A stretch of DNA of 64,000 nucleotides from G963663735 sp963663735 (GCA_963663735.2 CAXXHN010000002.1:1240001-1304000), one strand, 5' to 3'. Shown: positions 34,809-44,668, numbered from the stretch's first letter. Notes: generated from the sequence alone by a model not told the origin. A program made the numbers and translations.

Positions 34809-36098
34809 CTAGCCCTTGAATTCCGGTGACTGCCAGGCTACCCTGCCGGACACCACAGTCATTACCGGCCAGCCCCGGAGTTTCCATCCTGCGTAAGGGC
34901 AATTGCGTGCCTTGGAGGCGAACTTTTCGGGATCCACCACAGATACCTGCTCAGGATCAATCACAGTAATGTCCGCTGCTTTCCCAGGAGTCAGCGTACC
35001 ACGATCCAGCCCAAGTATCCGGGCCGGATTGCGGCTCATCAGTTCAGCCATCCGAATCGGAGTAATCACACCCTTATGCATAAGACGGTCACAAACCAGG
35101 GGGATGGATGTCTCCAGCCCCACTATTCCGTTAGCCGAAACATCAAAAGTCTCCTGCTTGTCCATCTTGAGATGGGGCGCATGATCAGTAGCTATACAGT
35201 CAACCGTCCCATCAACCAGTCCTTCGATAACTGCGTCAACATCCCGTTGAGGCCTCAGGGGAGGACTCATCTTGTAATTCGGGTCAAACGTCTTTACATT
35301 GTCTTCCGTCAGGATAAAATGATGTGGCGCCGCCTCACAGGAAATTCTTATCCCCTGGGCTTTGGCATTCCTGACATGTTCCAGGGATTCAGCGACTGAG
35401 ATATGGCAGATATGTACCCTGCTCCCGGTCAAGCGGCTCAGGATCACATCCCTGGCTACCTGAATCTCTTCCGCAGTGCTGCTGATGCCCCTCAATCCAA
35501 GCTCAGTAGAAACGAAACTCTCGTTCATAACACCACCAGCGGCCAGGTCTAGGTCTTCACAATGGTCAAGTAAGGGTATATCAAAAATTCCAGCGTACTC
35601 CAGGGCTCTCCTCATAACCTGGTTATTCTGGATTGGCCTTCCATCATCACTAATGGCTACTATTCCAGCCTTGATCATTTCACTGATTTCAGCGAGTTCC
35701 TTGCCTTCGGATTTTTTGGTAACCGCCCCAATCGGATAAACATTAGCTTTGTCCGTATCTTCAGCTTTTTCTATTATGTACCGTGTAACTGTCTCACAGT
35801 CATTAACAGGATCAGTGTTGGGCATACAGGCAATCCCGGTGAATCCTCCGGCTACAGCTGCCATGCTTCCCGTTTTTATCGTCTCCTTGTCCTCCCGGCC
35901 CGGTTCTCGCAGGTGTACATGCATATCAATAAAACCTGGAAATACCATCTTCCCCGAGACATCCACTACCGTCCAGTCTTTCTTGGCGGTAAATCTCCCG
36001 GTATCAACAATTAATCCGTTTTCCACCAGGAGATCCGTAACTTCATCAATATTTCGATCTGGATCAATAACCCTTCCGCCCTTCAGCAACAAAGTCAT
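34809..36098 (-). CDS. pyrC: dihydroorotase
   Basis: 429 residues, the long (class I) type. Metal ligands: FIDMHVHLREPGREDKET, LDHCEDLDL, VHICHISVAES and CIATDHAPHLK. It closes N-carbamoyl-aspartate to dihydroorotate, third step of pyrimidine synthesis. It overlaps pyrB by 4 bases in the pyrR-pyrB-pyrC operon. Here the catalytic motifs are intact, so it is not the inactive PyrC homologue found with some aspartate transcarbamoylases. Confidence 0.95.
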   Translation of the reverse strand: MTLLLKGGRVIDPDRNIDEVTDLLVENGLIVDTGRFTAKKDWTVVDVSGKMVFPGFIDMHVHLREPGREDKETIKTGSMAAVAGGFTGIACMPNTDPVNDCETVTRYIIEKAEDTDKANVYPIGAVTKKSEGKELAEISEMIKAGIVAISDDGRPIQNNQVMRRALEYAGIFDIPLLDHCEDLDLAAGGVMNESFVSTELGLRGISSTAEEIQVARDVILSRLTGSRVHICHISVAESLEHVRNAKAQGIRISCEAAPHHFILTEDNVKTFDPNYKMSPPLRPQRDVDAVIEGLVDGTVDCIATDHAPHLKMDKQETFDVSANGIVGLETSIPLVCDRLMHKGVITPIRMAELMSRNPARILGLDRGTLTPGKAADITVIDPEQVSVVDPEKFASKARNCPYAGWKLRGWPVMTVVSGRVAWQSPEFKG

Positions 36099-37033
36099 TT
36101 AGAACCTTCCTCTCCGACACCCAAAATAAGATATAGCACTGCCATCCTCACTGCCACACCGTTGGTAACCTGGTACAGGATCACAGATCTTTGCCCATCT
36201 GCTACCTCAGGATCAATTTCAACGCCCCGGTTCATCGGCCCTGGATGCATAACTATCGCGTCCTCCTTGGCGAGTGCCAGTTTTTCCTTGCTCAGGCCAT
36301 ATAGGGAAAAGAACTCCTTGCCGGAAGGATAAAAAACTTCTTTCTGCCGCTCCCGCTGGGTGCGGAGCATCATAACGACATCCGCGCCTTCCACGGCCTC
36401 CTCCATCCGCTTGGTGACAGTAACGCCATATTTGTCAAATCCCATCGGAACCAGGGTCGGCGGACCCGAAATCCAGACATCAGCTTGCATTTTTTTCAAA
36501 AGCAGGACATTGGACCGGGCCACTCGGCTGTGGGCAATGTCCCCGACTATTGCCACCTTCAGCCCTTCAATTGAACCCTTTTCGTCTTCCATTGTCAGGG
36601 CATCCAGCAAGGCCTGGGTAGGATGCTCATGCATTCCGTCTCCAGCATTCACCAGGGAACATCCCGGACAATATCTGGTCATCAGTTTCTGGGCCCCGGA
36701 TGACGAGTGGCGCATCACAATTACGTCAGGCTTCATGGCATTCAGGTTCATCGCTGTATCGGTGAGGGTTTCCCCTTTGGTGACACTGCTGGTGGAAACA
36801 CTGAAATTCAGGGAATCAGCGCTAAGACGTTTTTCAGCTATCTCAAATGAAGCACGAGTCCTGGTTGAATTCTCGTAAAAAAGATTAATGACAGTCCGTC
36901 CCCGGAGGGTGGGAACCTTTTTAATGGATCGGGTAGAAATCTCCCGGAAACTCTTGGCTGTATTCAAAATCAGCCTGATGTCGGATACCGAAAGATCTGC
37001 GATACCTAAGAGATGTTTTCCTGTAAGAGGCAT
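36095..37033 (-). CDS. pyrB: aspartate carbamoyltransferase catalytic subunit
   Basis: 312 residues from the ATG at 37033 (MPLTGKHLLGIADLSVSDIR), with GGAGAG upstream; an open extension to a TTG at 37099 has no family match. Motifs: FYENSTRTRASFEIAEKRL (carbamoyl phosphate), VMRHSSSGAQK, EHPTQALLDALTM, MHPGPMNRGVEI. It makes carbamoyl-aspartate. No pyrI regulatory gene is present, so regulation is probably through pyrR and transcription. Confidence 0.95.
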   Translation of the reverse strand: MPLTGKHLLGIADLSVSDIRLILNTAKSFREISTRSIKKVPTLRGRTVINLFYENSTRTRASFEIAEKRLSADSLNFSVSTSSVTKGETLTDTAMNLNAMKPDVIVMRHSSSGAQKLMTRYCPGCSLVNAGDGMHEHPTQALLDALTMEDEKGSIEGLKVAIVGDIAHSRVARSNVLLLKKMQADVWISGPPTLVPMGFDKYGVTVTKRMEEAVEGADVVMMLRTQRERQKEVFYPSGKEFFSLYGLSKEKLALAKEDAIVMHPGPMNRGVEIDPEVADGQRSVILYQVTNGVAVRMAVLYLILGVGEEGSK

Positions 37034-37113
37034 ATACTTGGTTCTCTCCGGATGTTCTGGAGAGCCTGAAGCATTCTGAAGGTACTTCCGGCTCCACAAG
37101 TTATATGTTTTTT

Positions 37114-37692
37114 CTACAATGAAGTTTCAGGTTGAGCCGCCTGCAGTAATTTTCTGGTTGTAAGGAATACTCCCTCTTCACCGTCTATACTGTTAACCCT
37201 GACTTCGATAAGTTCGTCTTCCGCTGTTTCAACATTTCGGCCGATATAGTCAGCCTGGATCGGCAGCTCCCGGTGCCCCCGATCAACAAGGACTACCAGC
37301 TCAACTCTCCGTGGCCTCCCATAATCCATAACTGATTCAAGTGCGGCCCTGGTGGTACGACCGGTATTCAGAACATCGTCAACCAGCAAAACTACTTTTT
37401 CATTGATGTCGAAGTCGAGATGGGAGGTTCCGACCACTGGCTGGCTGGAGACCATTGACAGGTCGTCCCGGTAAAAAGTGATGTCCAGCCTTCCCAGGGG
37501 GATCTTCACCCCGGAAGCTGCTTCAATCTTTTCCTGCAGAAAGCGGGCAAGGGGAACTCCCCGCGTGTGTATTCCTACCAATACAATGTCTGAAAGATCA
37601 GGGTGGTGTTCCAGGATCTCAGCAGCAATCCTGGCCAGGCTTAAATCCATGCCCTTGACCCCCATGACCTTACGTAAATATTTGATTCCCAT
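37114..37692 (-). CDS. pyrR: pyrimidine operon regulator / uracil phosphoribosyltransferase PyrR
   Basis: 192 residues. The PRPP-binding motif is VVLLVDDVLNTGRTTRAALE, and other family parts are VLVGIHTRGVPLARFL and RLDITFYRDDL. In Gram-positives PyrR binds leader RNA and attenuates pyr transcription when UMP is high. I could not find a convincing binding loop and terminator before this operon, so the mode of action here is open. First gene of pyrR-pyrB-pyrC. Confidence 0.93.
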   Translation of the reverse strand: MGIKYLRKVMGVKGMDLSLARIAAEILEHHPDLSDIVLVGIHTRGVPLARFLQEKIEAASGVKIPLGRLDITFYRDDLSMVSSQPVVGTSHLDFDINEKVVLLVDDVLNTGRTTRAALESVMDYGRPRRVELVVLVDRGHRELPIQADYIGRNVETAEDELIEVRVNSIDGEEGVFLTTRKLLQAAQPETSL

Positions 37693-38055
37693 AGTTCCTC
37701 ACATCTTCCCGGAAGCTTGAAGTTGTATTATTTGGACATCTGTTCTTTTGCTAGGGATCATACCCCAAAAGCCCATTTCAGGGAAGGAGAAAGAGGCATT
37801 TTTTTACTGAAGATTTCCGATTACCGATTGATGATTGGGTGATTCTGATTATTCGGAGGCACAGGAACCTGGAAGTGAAAATCCAGGCTGGAATTACTCC
37901 TCTGGATGGATTGTAATCTTCGCCTTGGTGCAGTAGATGATCAGTCGGACAACTGCGGCAATCCATGCTTCGTCTACTTTGGCATGTACTGGACAAACAT
38001 TATGCCTGATGCCGGCAGACCCGAAAAAACTATCCAGATATCATTCCTTCAGCCT
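37693..38055. other. intergenic region upstream of pyrR
   Basis: 363 bases between pyrR and the ClC gene. It holds a minus-strand stretch with protein-like codons but no usual start codon (37894-38040), and short AT-rich repeats of the type gattaccgattgatgattgg around 37815-37840. No clear PyrR attenuator was seen. Confidence 0.5.
37894..38040 (-). pseudogene. possible remnant coding segment without start codon
   Basis: The minus strand reads 48 codons without a stop from 38040 to the TAA at 37894, including HNVCPVHAKVDEAWIAAVVR and LIIYCTKAKITIHPEE. The composition looks like real protein, but no ATG, GTG or TTG fits. An ATG lies just upstream in another frame, separated by a run of six T. 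It may be a decayed gene, a frameshifted one, or chance. Confidence 0.3.
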
Positions 38056-39438
38056 TCAAGGTTGAGTGTATGTATCCATTACCTTCTGAAATTTATCCCC
38101 TGTCTCTTTGGCATGACTTCGTTTCAGCAATGATGTATAGATCGGTTCATTACCGAACTGGGCTGTAAATGATGAAGCAATTACCGTGGTCATGATCAGG
38201 GGCAGGATCATCTCAAAGTTCGAGGTCATTTCCACTGCCAGAACCAGTCCTGTGAGCGGAGCCCTCACTGTTGAAGCAAAAATTCCGGCCATTCCTGCAA
38301 CCGCAAAGATTCCGGGATCGGATACCAGATCGGGAAAATAATTCTGCACCACTCCCCCGAAGAGCATTCCAAAAGTAACTCCGATCGCGAGGATAGGAGC
38401 AAAAATCCCTCCGGGGACACCTGTACTGTAACTAATTATGGTCAGAATGAGCCGGCCGGCTATCAGTACCAGAAGAACCTGGACCGTTAGAGAATGGTCC
38501 AGTACCATCCTGATAGTATTGTACCCTCCCCCGATAAACCTGGGAGAAATAATCCCGATAACAGCTATGGCAACACCGGAAATACCTCCAAAAAGATAGG
38601 CTGATTTCTTCGGAAATCGATCAAAAAAATTAAGAGAAAAAAGCAGTGACTTATTGAATATGAGCCCCAGGATACTAAACAGGAATCCCAAAAGAATGAA
38701 AAGCCAGATACTGGGAAGAGGCGGATTTGGGAAAATAGTCATTTTGATAACAGGGTCGACTCCGATCAGCGCTCTCACAACGAAATCAGCAGTACCTGAA
38801 GCGACCATAATTGCTGACACCGAGAAAAAGGTGTGCCTGAAATGTCCGTGCATCTCTTCAATAACGAAGATGATCCCGGCAAGAGGTGCATTAAACGCGC
38901 TGGCCAGGCCAGCCGCCGCTCCGGCCGATGCCAGGGGATTGGTCCCGTCATCAGGTTGCCGGAAAATGTCTTTAACCATCTTACCTATATTGGCTCCCAA
39001 CTGGATGGTGGGCCCTTCCCTGCCTAATAACAAACCACTTCCCAATGAAAATAGTGAAGCAATAAATTTGATGGGCAGAACCCGTTTCCACCTTAAAGAC
39101 CGAAAGTTGTCCAGAGCCCCTTCAATCTCATGAATTCCACTTCCTGCTGCTTCAGGAGCAAATTTTTTTACCAGGAAAAGTGAAATAATAATCCCGGCAA
39201 CGCTATATAAGACCGGCCACAAGTATCTCCCGAAACCTGATGTCCAGTCTCCCGCAAAAAGCCCTTCACTGAAAAGATTCAGATGCATCAAGGTAAGACG
39301 GAAAAGCGTTCCGACTCCTCCAGTAATTAAACCAACCAAAAATGCCAGGGAAATGAGGCGAAAGTTTTTTCTCCCTGCTTCAATAAACCTTTGGTCTGAT
39401 TTCCAGAAACCGGTGTGGTTAGGCGTATTATTATCCAT
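38056..39438 (-). CDS. ClC-family chloride channel / H+-Cl- exchanger
   Basis: 460 residues, about ten to eleven membrane helices, no CBS domains. Selectivity motifs: AAGSGIHEIEG (GSGIP, with His for Pro), LLLGREGPTIQLGANIG with the gating glutamate, and STGVPGGIFAPILAIG. The gating Glu suggests proton-coupled exchange, used in acid resistance or volume control; the His in GSGIH is unusual. Single-gene unit. Confidence 0.92.
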   Translation of the reverse strand: MDNNTPNHTGFWKSDQRFIEAGRKNFRLISLAFLVGLITGGVGTLFRLTLMHLNLFSEGLFAGDWTSGFGRYLWPVLYSVAGIIISLFLVKKFAPEAAGSGIHEIEGALDNFRSLRWKRVLPIKFIASLFSLGSGLLLGREGPTIQLGANIGKMVKDIFRQPDDGTNPLASAGAAAGLASAFNAPLAGIIFVIEEMHGHFRHTFFSVSAIMVASGTADFVVRALIGVDPVIKMTIFPNPPLPSIWLFILLGFLFSILGLIFNKSLLFSLNFFDRFPKKSAYLFGGISGVAIAVIGIISPRFIGGGYNTIRMVLDHSLTVQVLLVLIAGRLILTIISYSTGVPGGIFAPILAIGVTFGMLFGGVVQNYFPDLVSDPGIFAVAGMAGIFASTVRAPLTGLVLAVEMTSNFEMILPLIMTTVIASSFTAQFGNEPIYTSLLKRSHAKETGDKFQKVMDTYTQP

Positions 39439-39507
39439 TGATTAATTTAATTAATTGATGACTAAAATAAATATCCATATTCCTTAATGGATTCCGGGAT
39501 ATAAATA

Positions 39508-39759
39508 CTATACAGAATAAATCCAGCGCCGTCTTCCCCAGGGCAACGCAGAAAAGTCAATATCCGGATACTGACCGTTTGCCTCTCTCGTCAGAGCAGG
39601 TCCCATTTCGGTTTGCTCATTAAAAAACCCGCAGTTCTTAAGAAAAAACCGCTGACCGAAATATAAATCCTTTTTGACGAAATGGATACTGACCTTCGTC
39701 GCTTCGCCGCCAATCATGATATCCGTGCCTGATCCCACCGGCTCTCTATTCAGACTCAT
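39508..39759 (-). CDS. small hypothetical protein coupled to the GH20 gene (doubtful)
   Basis: 83 residues. The ATG overlaps the GH20 stop (ATGA), which suggests coupling. No signal peptide, membrane helix or motif. The second half (FSALPWGRRRWIYSV) is not convincing protein. It may be a degraded fragment or chance frame. Confidence 0.3.
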   Translation of the reverse strand: MSLNREPVGSGTDIMIGGEATKVSIHFVKKDLYFGQRFFLKNCGFFNEQTEMGPALTREANGQYPDIDFSALPWGRRRWIYSV

Positions 39760-41927
39760 TCTCCATCTCGGTTCGCCTGGATCAGAAACTGGCTGTAGGT
39801 CTTTTTATACCAGTTTGTGTATTCCTGCAGTTTAACCAGATAATCCTCCAGGCCCAGCTTCTGCTCGTCACAGATCAGGTAGCTCATGTCAGGCCTTCGA
39901 AAGGCAAAATGGCGAGCACGGTCCTGTTGAAAAAAGAACCGCTTCTCAGGAGTATCCATACCTTTAGGCAGTCTCGTCTTCTCCCAGACTTCCACCAGTT
40001 TCTTGAATATTTCAGCCCTTTCGGCCAGGTTGGCCTCAATAATACCTGCAGCCTGTTCCAGTTTCTTAACCACCAGTGAGTTACTGACAAAATGCGCCCG
40101 ATGGGCCTCTCGAACTGTGTCCTCCAAGTCAGCCATCGTAATATAAGTGCGGGCCGTGTGAGATACCAGATCTATCATGGTGAGGAAAACTTCAAAATCG
40201 TAAAGGTGCCGTGCACCGCTTCCCATGTTGGAGCGGCAGATCAGGCGGGCTCGTTCCATGGCAGCTTCCTGATCACGGCTGCGGGAGAGCATATCGGCAT
40301 ATTCGGACTTCCAGAACGGGTCGTATTCCACGGCATCACCGCGGGGAAGGTCCGGGAGGTGAGTTTTGCCGACATCTCCATGGTGCCAAACCTTGTGCTC
40401 AAAAGCATCCATGTAAAAGTAGCTGGCATCGTTAAATATCTCGAACAATTCACGCATATCTCTGGCTTCAGGTCCATAATAGCTGAGGAAATATTTTTCT
40501 ATAAACTCCTCGAGGGAGGGGGAGGCTCCACTCCATGAAAACTCAGCGCTGTTGACCCAGCTCATCATCCACATCTGGTTGTGCAGGCCGCTGTCATCCC
40601 AACTGGTGTTGACCATGCCTTCGAAAAGCCCGCTTTTGGCGGCCACGCTCAGGCGGTGGTAGGAATTTTCCAGCGCCCCGATAGTTTTCTCGCCTCCCCT
40701 GATCCGGTAAAAATAGGGCAGGAAAAGGTGCTCAATTCCAGGGTTGGGGTCATAAACCCAAGCCGGATATCCGGCATCACGGGATGCTTTGGCAGTATCC
40801 AGGCCCTCATCGAATTCCGCGACAATAAGTCCCTCAGGCGGTTTATTTTTTTCATACGGACGGTACTCGCCCCCCCAGCTGATCACCCTGCGGCCCTGCC
40901 TGCTGATATGCTCACTGCTGCGCTCAAGAAAAACCTGCATCAGCCCATAGCGCCCGATCTCATCGGCCCTGGCCCGGCAGCCGCACTCCTCGCCCAGTCC
41001 CAGTTCGTAGGTCTCGTCCGTACCGATGTGCATGAATTCCGATCCAGGCGTTGCGGCTATCGCTTCGTCCCAGAGATCAAAAAGCAATTCGTATGAGCCA
41101 TCCTTGAGCGGGCAAAACTCCCAGTTGGAAGATTCAAGCTCACGCAGATGTCTAAAGTGCGGCCACTTAAGAATAAAACTCACATGCCCCAGTCCCTGCA
41201 CCAGTGGGACTATCTGCACATGATACTGTTGAGCGTAACGGGTAAACTCACGCATCTCATCCGGGGTAAAAGCGCCCGGTGCGCCAATTTCGGGATGGCT
41301 TTCGTAGGCAAACTTGTCCTCCCACTCCCAGAGCAGGACATTCATCTTGTAATCAGCCAGTTCACGAATGAGCTGCCGTACATACTCGGCCTTGTCCTGG
41401 TGATGCTTGGTATCATAGTGGGCGACGCGGTACCTGATATCAGGCCAGTCGGTTATTTTCATTCCGGCAACCTTGAAGCCTTCACGTCTTTTCTGCACCA
41501 GTTGAACCAGGCTCCGGGTCCCGTAATACAACCCAGGGCCCCTACCGCGGATCGTAATCCTCCCCGGCTCAACAGCGATGATATAACCCTGTCCGTAACC
41601 CTGTTCCGGAGCGCCTTTTCCGGTCAGCACGATTTCGCTCCCGGATGCCCCGCCGCCGACAGCAGAATCGATTCCATGCAGTTCCTGCAGGCTGCCGGCC
41701 AGTTCTCCTGCTGCGAACCTTTCAGCTACCGAGGCATTACTGTCCAGAAGAATATTCACAGAATCAGTGAACACAAAATCATCTCCGCCAAGCTCCACCT
41801 GCTGCGGATAAGGGATCAGGCTGATCCCCTCCCGCCAGAGTTCAGTTTCAGCTTCAGCCATCAGGCCCGAAACTGCCAGGATCCCGCTTGTTATTGCCAC
41901 TATCATTCTTAACGTAATCTTATTCAT
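39756..41927 (-). CDS. GH20-type beta-N-acetylhexosaminidase, exported
   Basis: 723 residues. Signal peptide (MNKITLRMIVAITSGILAVS), then a GH20b domain (residues about 35-160) ending in ITIRGRGPGLYYGTRSLVQL, then the TIM barrel. The catalytic pair is in FMHIGTDETYEL, Asp304-Glu305. These enzymes release terminal GlcNAc or GalNAc with substrate-assisted chemistry. A helical C-terminal domain of about 200 residues follows. The ATG has GGAGGT upstream. A NodB-type deacetylase gene lies divergently next door, so both may act on amino-sugar polymers. Confidence 0.9.
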   Translation of the reverse strand: MNKITLRMIVAITSGILAVSGLMAEAETELWREGISLIPYPQQVELGGDDFVFTDSVNILLDSNASVAERFAAGELAGSLQELHGIDSAVGGGASGSEIVLTGKGAPEQGYGQGYIIAVEPGRITIRGRGPGLYYGTRSLVQLVQKRREGFKVAGMKITDWPDIRYRVAHYDTKHHQDKAEYVRQLIRELADYKMNVLLWEWEDKFAYESHPEIGAPGAFTPDEMREFTRYAQQYHVQIVPLVQGLGHVSFILKWPHFRHLRELESSNWEFCPLKDGSYELLFDLWDEAIAATPGSEFMHIGTDETYELGLGEECGCRARADEIGRYGLMQVFLERSSEHISRQGRRVISWGGEYRPYEKNKPPEGLIVAEFDEGLDTAKASRDAGYPAWVYDPNPGIEHLFLPYFYRIRGGEKTIGALENSYHRLSVAAKSGLFEGMVNTSWDDSGLHNQMWMMSWVNSAEFSWSGASPSLEEFIEKYFLSYYGPEARDMRELFEIFNDASYFYMDAFEHKVWHHGDVGKTHLPDLPRGDAVEYDPFWKSEYADMLSRSRDQEAAMERARLICRSNMGSGARHLYDFEVFLTMIDLVSHTARTYITMADLEDTVREAHRAHFVSNSLVVKKLEQAAGIIEANLAERAEIFKKLVEVWEKTRLPKGMDTPEKRFFFQQDRARHFAFRRPDMSYLICDEQKLGLEDYLVKLQEYTNWYKKTYSQFLIQANRDGE

Positions 41928-42112
41928 TCAATTTAACCTCCGGTTGGGCAACCTGCGGACGGTTGACTAGCGTCAGGAACCTGACCGCGGTTCATTTTAA
42001 ACAGGTCGAACCCGACCTTTACGGTGCGCGGATACACCCATATAATTACATCCGATTAATCCCGACAAATCAATAACATATGGAATGGATATAAACCCAA
42101 CATGGAACTGAA

Positions 42113-43033
42113 ATGAAAACCGGCAAATCCCAATCCACCCGGCTTGTCAAACAGGTTATAAAATTACTCTGCCTCCTCTACTCCTTTTCCGGATGCCATG
42201 CAGCTGAGGAATGCCCAACAAGGAAGGGTGATCCTGCTGCAAACCCAGTAAAATACGTTGCCTTCTCGGTCGATACGGAGGCTTATTTCATGCCGAGAGA
42301 TTTCGAACACTTCCAGGGTGAGTTCACCCAGCAGATCATGGAAGTTTGCCAGGAAGCAGATATTCCATGCACCTGGCTGATCGTTGTGGACGGTGAGCAC
42401 ACTGAAGTCCGCCAGTTCAGCAAAAAAACATTTCCCGTACGAAGAAACATTGATGAGATTTCCCTCCACGCCCATTTTAAGTGGTTCATCATGGATTCTG
42501 ATGACGATTTCAGCTCTTTTAAAATAACAGACAGGAGGATTGAGTGGCTGAAGGATGCAAAAGATGAAATTGAAAAAGCCAGGTTGCCCATGCCTCGCAC
42601 TTTCCGGTATGGCGCGGGAGACTCAACTGACAGGTATTACCACCTAGAGGACCTTATATATCTCCATGATGAACTGGGGATCAGAAACTACCTTTTCAAT
42701 CCCGAAAGATTGCCCGGGATAATAGGTATCGGGCAGTATGAACAGAAAGGCAATGAGGTCTGGATTATTGACGGGGGCCGGGAGATCACCCTGCTGGATA
42801 CCTGTGTTTACCTTGATGAGGAAATTAGTGCTGTGATTGCGGCTGTAGACAGAAGGCTGGATTCAGCTGACTATGCCATTATTGGGTGCCACGATTACCG
42901 TGAAGACGTACCGATCCATTTAAAGGAAACAATTCAACACTTAAATACTGAATTCAAGGTAGAATACGTTACGATTGATAAGATTGGTGAATTGGTTCGT
43001 CAGGGTAAGATCAGTAATAGATTCTCTGAATAG
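42113..43033 (+). CDS. exported NodB-type polysaccharide deacetylase-like protein
   Basis: 306 residues. The signal ends in YSFSGC, so it may be a lipoprotein. NodB-fold motifs: VAFSVDTEAYF (catalytic Asp), EISLHAHFKWF (HxxxH-like metal site), TFRYGAGDS and IIGCHDYRE. CE4 enzymes remove acetyl groups from chitin-like or peptidoglycan sugars. The second histidine spacing (HAHFKW) is not the standard H-S/T-xxH, so activity is uncertain. The frame stops at TAG (43031) but stays open for another 125 codons after it. Confidence 0.75.
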   Translation: MKTGKSQSTRLVKQVIKLLCLLYSFSGCHAAEECPTRKGDPAANPVKYVAFSVDTEAYFMPRDFEHFQGEFTQQIMEVCQEADIPCTWLIVVDGEHTEVRQFSKKTFPVRRNIDEISLHAHFKWFIMDSDDDFSSFKITDRRIEWLKDAKDEIEKARLPMPRTFRYGAGDSTDRYYHLEDLIYLHDELGIRNYLFNPERLPGIIGIGQYEQKGNEVWIIDGGREITLLDTCVYLDEEISAVIAAVDRRLDSADYAIIGCHDYREDVPIHLKETIQHLNTEFKVEYVTIDKIGELVRQGKISNRFSE

Positions 43034-43411
43034 CCAACCAGGAGCGGCTTACCTCGAGCGGTCCTGGAGAACATTGAAGCGGCAAATACAAATCAATCTG
43101 CGCCATCCCTGAGCTGCACCTTCCTCACTGTTGAAAGCTGCACATGGGATGAAACCGGCAGGGTGATGGAACTGATTACAAGCCGCCCCCACTGGTGGCA
43201 AGACCCGTTGCCGGGCAATGTCCCTTACACTGCGCTGGTGCTGTCCAGGGAATATGTACCTGTACGAGTAGAAGGTGAAGGAGACCTGATAGATTGGAGT
43301 GGATACAAGGCTCGCGATGAAGAACTGCAGATAATGAAAACCAACGGTACCGCGTTGAGGCTGATGCCAGGCAAAACAAGGACCTATTTCGAAAAACGGG
43401 AGGGATCGTAG
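43034..43411 (+). pseudogene. in-frame coding-like extension behind the amber stop of the deacetylase gene
   Basis: After the TAG at 43031-43033 the same frame is open for 125 codons to a TAG at 43409. The product is protein-like: LENIEAANTNQSAPSL, then VMELITSRPHWWQDPLPGNV, VRVEGEGDLIDWSGYKARDE and ALRLMPGKTRTYFEKREGS, which reads like a beta-sandwich. Possible starts are a GTG at 43163 and an ATG at 43166, both without a good ribosome binding site. It could be a C-terminal domain cut off by mutation, a readthrough product, or a small separate gene. Confidence 0.5.
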
Positions 43412-43617
43412 CAGTAGAGAGACAAGATGTCTGCCTGGGTTTTCCATGCTTCAGCATTTATGACTCTTGCAGGTTTCAGATGCTCAGAAAAAACGGGTCT
43501 AACAATTCAAAACTTACGTGGAAATTCTATTTTGTCAATCTAGTCAACATATAATCTTATACGCTATGACTTATGGAGAGAACCTGTTGCTTATCACGCC
43601 GGCATTTATTACAGATT

Positions 43618-44610
43618 CTACAGCGTATCAATTTTGACATCCATAAAATATCCCGCTGCATTAGGTCCGGTAACGATTTGCGGAATGCCGTTTTTGATAT
43701 CCAGCGACTGGCGGTGGGTGTGGCCTGCCAAAACCAGTAACAGGTTTTCTGCCGCAAAGACCTCTTCATGAAATCTCATCGTAACTTCGGTATGTCCGGT
43801 TTCCCGCCATTTCTGGCGCCGTTCTATAACGAAATTCTTATCGGATTCTTCTCCCCATTCGGGATTGGCACAGCCGAATCCCATACTTCGCCCCGGCATA
43901 TAAAGCGGGATATGCATCAGCAGAAGAAATGGGATCCCACTTTTCACCTGCTCCCTGAGAAATTCGAGCTGTTCGGGTAATATTTCATAAGTAGAATTAT
44001 CGATGAATACAAATCTTATTCCGCTGATTTCATAAGATGCATAAAGAGGATGATGCCCCTGATACATAGGTTTCAAGCGTTTATTCACCCAGGTTTCGCG
44101 GAGTTGCTGTGAACTTCCTTCCATCCCTTCGTAGTGCCAGTCGTGATTCCCGGCTATGTAGGCAAAAGGAATCCCGGTTGCATTTAATTTCTCAAACGCC
44201 CATTCAACAGCAGCTTCGGAGGGAAAGCTGAATATGTCTCCGGTAAGTGCCAGGAAATCTATGCCTTGCTCTTCAGCAAGAAGAAGGGTTTCCTGAAAAG
44301 CCTGTTTTGCAGAGAGCTGCCTGCCGGATTGAAAATGAATATTGTTCTGATAAGCGCTCGCCATTCGACCACTATATTCCCTGAATGGGGCGCCTCGTTC
44401 ATCATCCATCGACAGATGGGTATCTGCAATCTGAAATATTCGGACTGGTTTAGCCGGGATCTTGGTGTAGATGAAAACCCTGTTTTCATCCAAGGAGAAT
44501 GTCCCTCTTAAAAATTTCTCCCTCTTTGGTACAGCAGTAATATCCAGGGAGCTGAACGCCAGTCCGAAACCTGATAAAACAGTTGTGTTTAAAAAAAACC
44601 GTCGATTCAT
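43618..44610 (-). CDS. exported calcineurin-like metallophosphoesterase
   Basis: 330 residues. Starts MNRRFFLNTTVLSGFGLAF, a Tat-like signal (RRFFL). Metal-binding motifs in order: IFQIADTHLS, LALTGDIFSF, YIAGNHDW, LLLMHIPLY and LAGHTHRQ. Family members cleave phosphomonoesters, diesters or nucleotides; the substrate is not predictable. A TatA is encoded at 29323. Runs alone on the minus strand in the accessory region. Confidence 0.9.
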   Translation of the reverse strand: MNRRFFLNTTVLSGFGLAFSSLDITAVPKREKFLRGTFSLDENRVFIYTKIPAKPVRIFQIADTHLSMDDERGAPFREYSGRMASAYQNNIHFQSGRQLSAKQAFQETLLLAEEQGIDFLALTGDIFSFPSEAAVEWAFEKLNATGIPFAYIAGNHDWHYEGMEGSSQQLRETWVNKRLKPMYQGHHPLYASYEISGIRFVFIDNSTYEILPEQLEFLREQVKSGIPFLLLMHIPLYMPGRSMGFGCANPEWGEESDKNFVIERRQKWRETGHTEVTMRFHEEVFAAENLLLVLAGHTHRQSLDIKNGIPQIVTGPNAAGYFMDVKIDTL

Positions 44611-44647
44611 ACTCTGAATCTTAGCATTCCGTTAACTCAAATTACTC

Positions 44648-44668
44648 AAAAAAAACGCCAAATTTGGC
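44648..44668 (-). terminator. possible terminator after the TlpA-like gene
   Basis: On the minus strand a small GCCAAATTTGGC palindrome is followed by eight T. The stem is short, so this is weak. Confidence 0.35.

Noticed and set aside
37693..37990. PyrR attenuator before pyrR
   Set aside because: A ccagaggag string near 37890 is faintly like the PyrR loop, but no paired antiterminator/terminator fold could be drawn.
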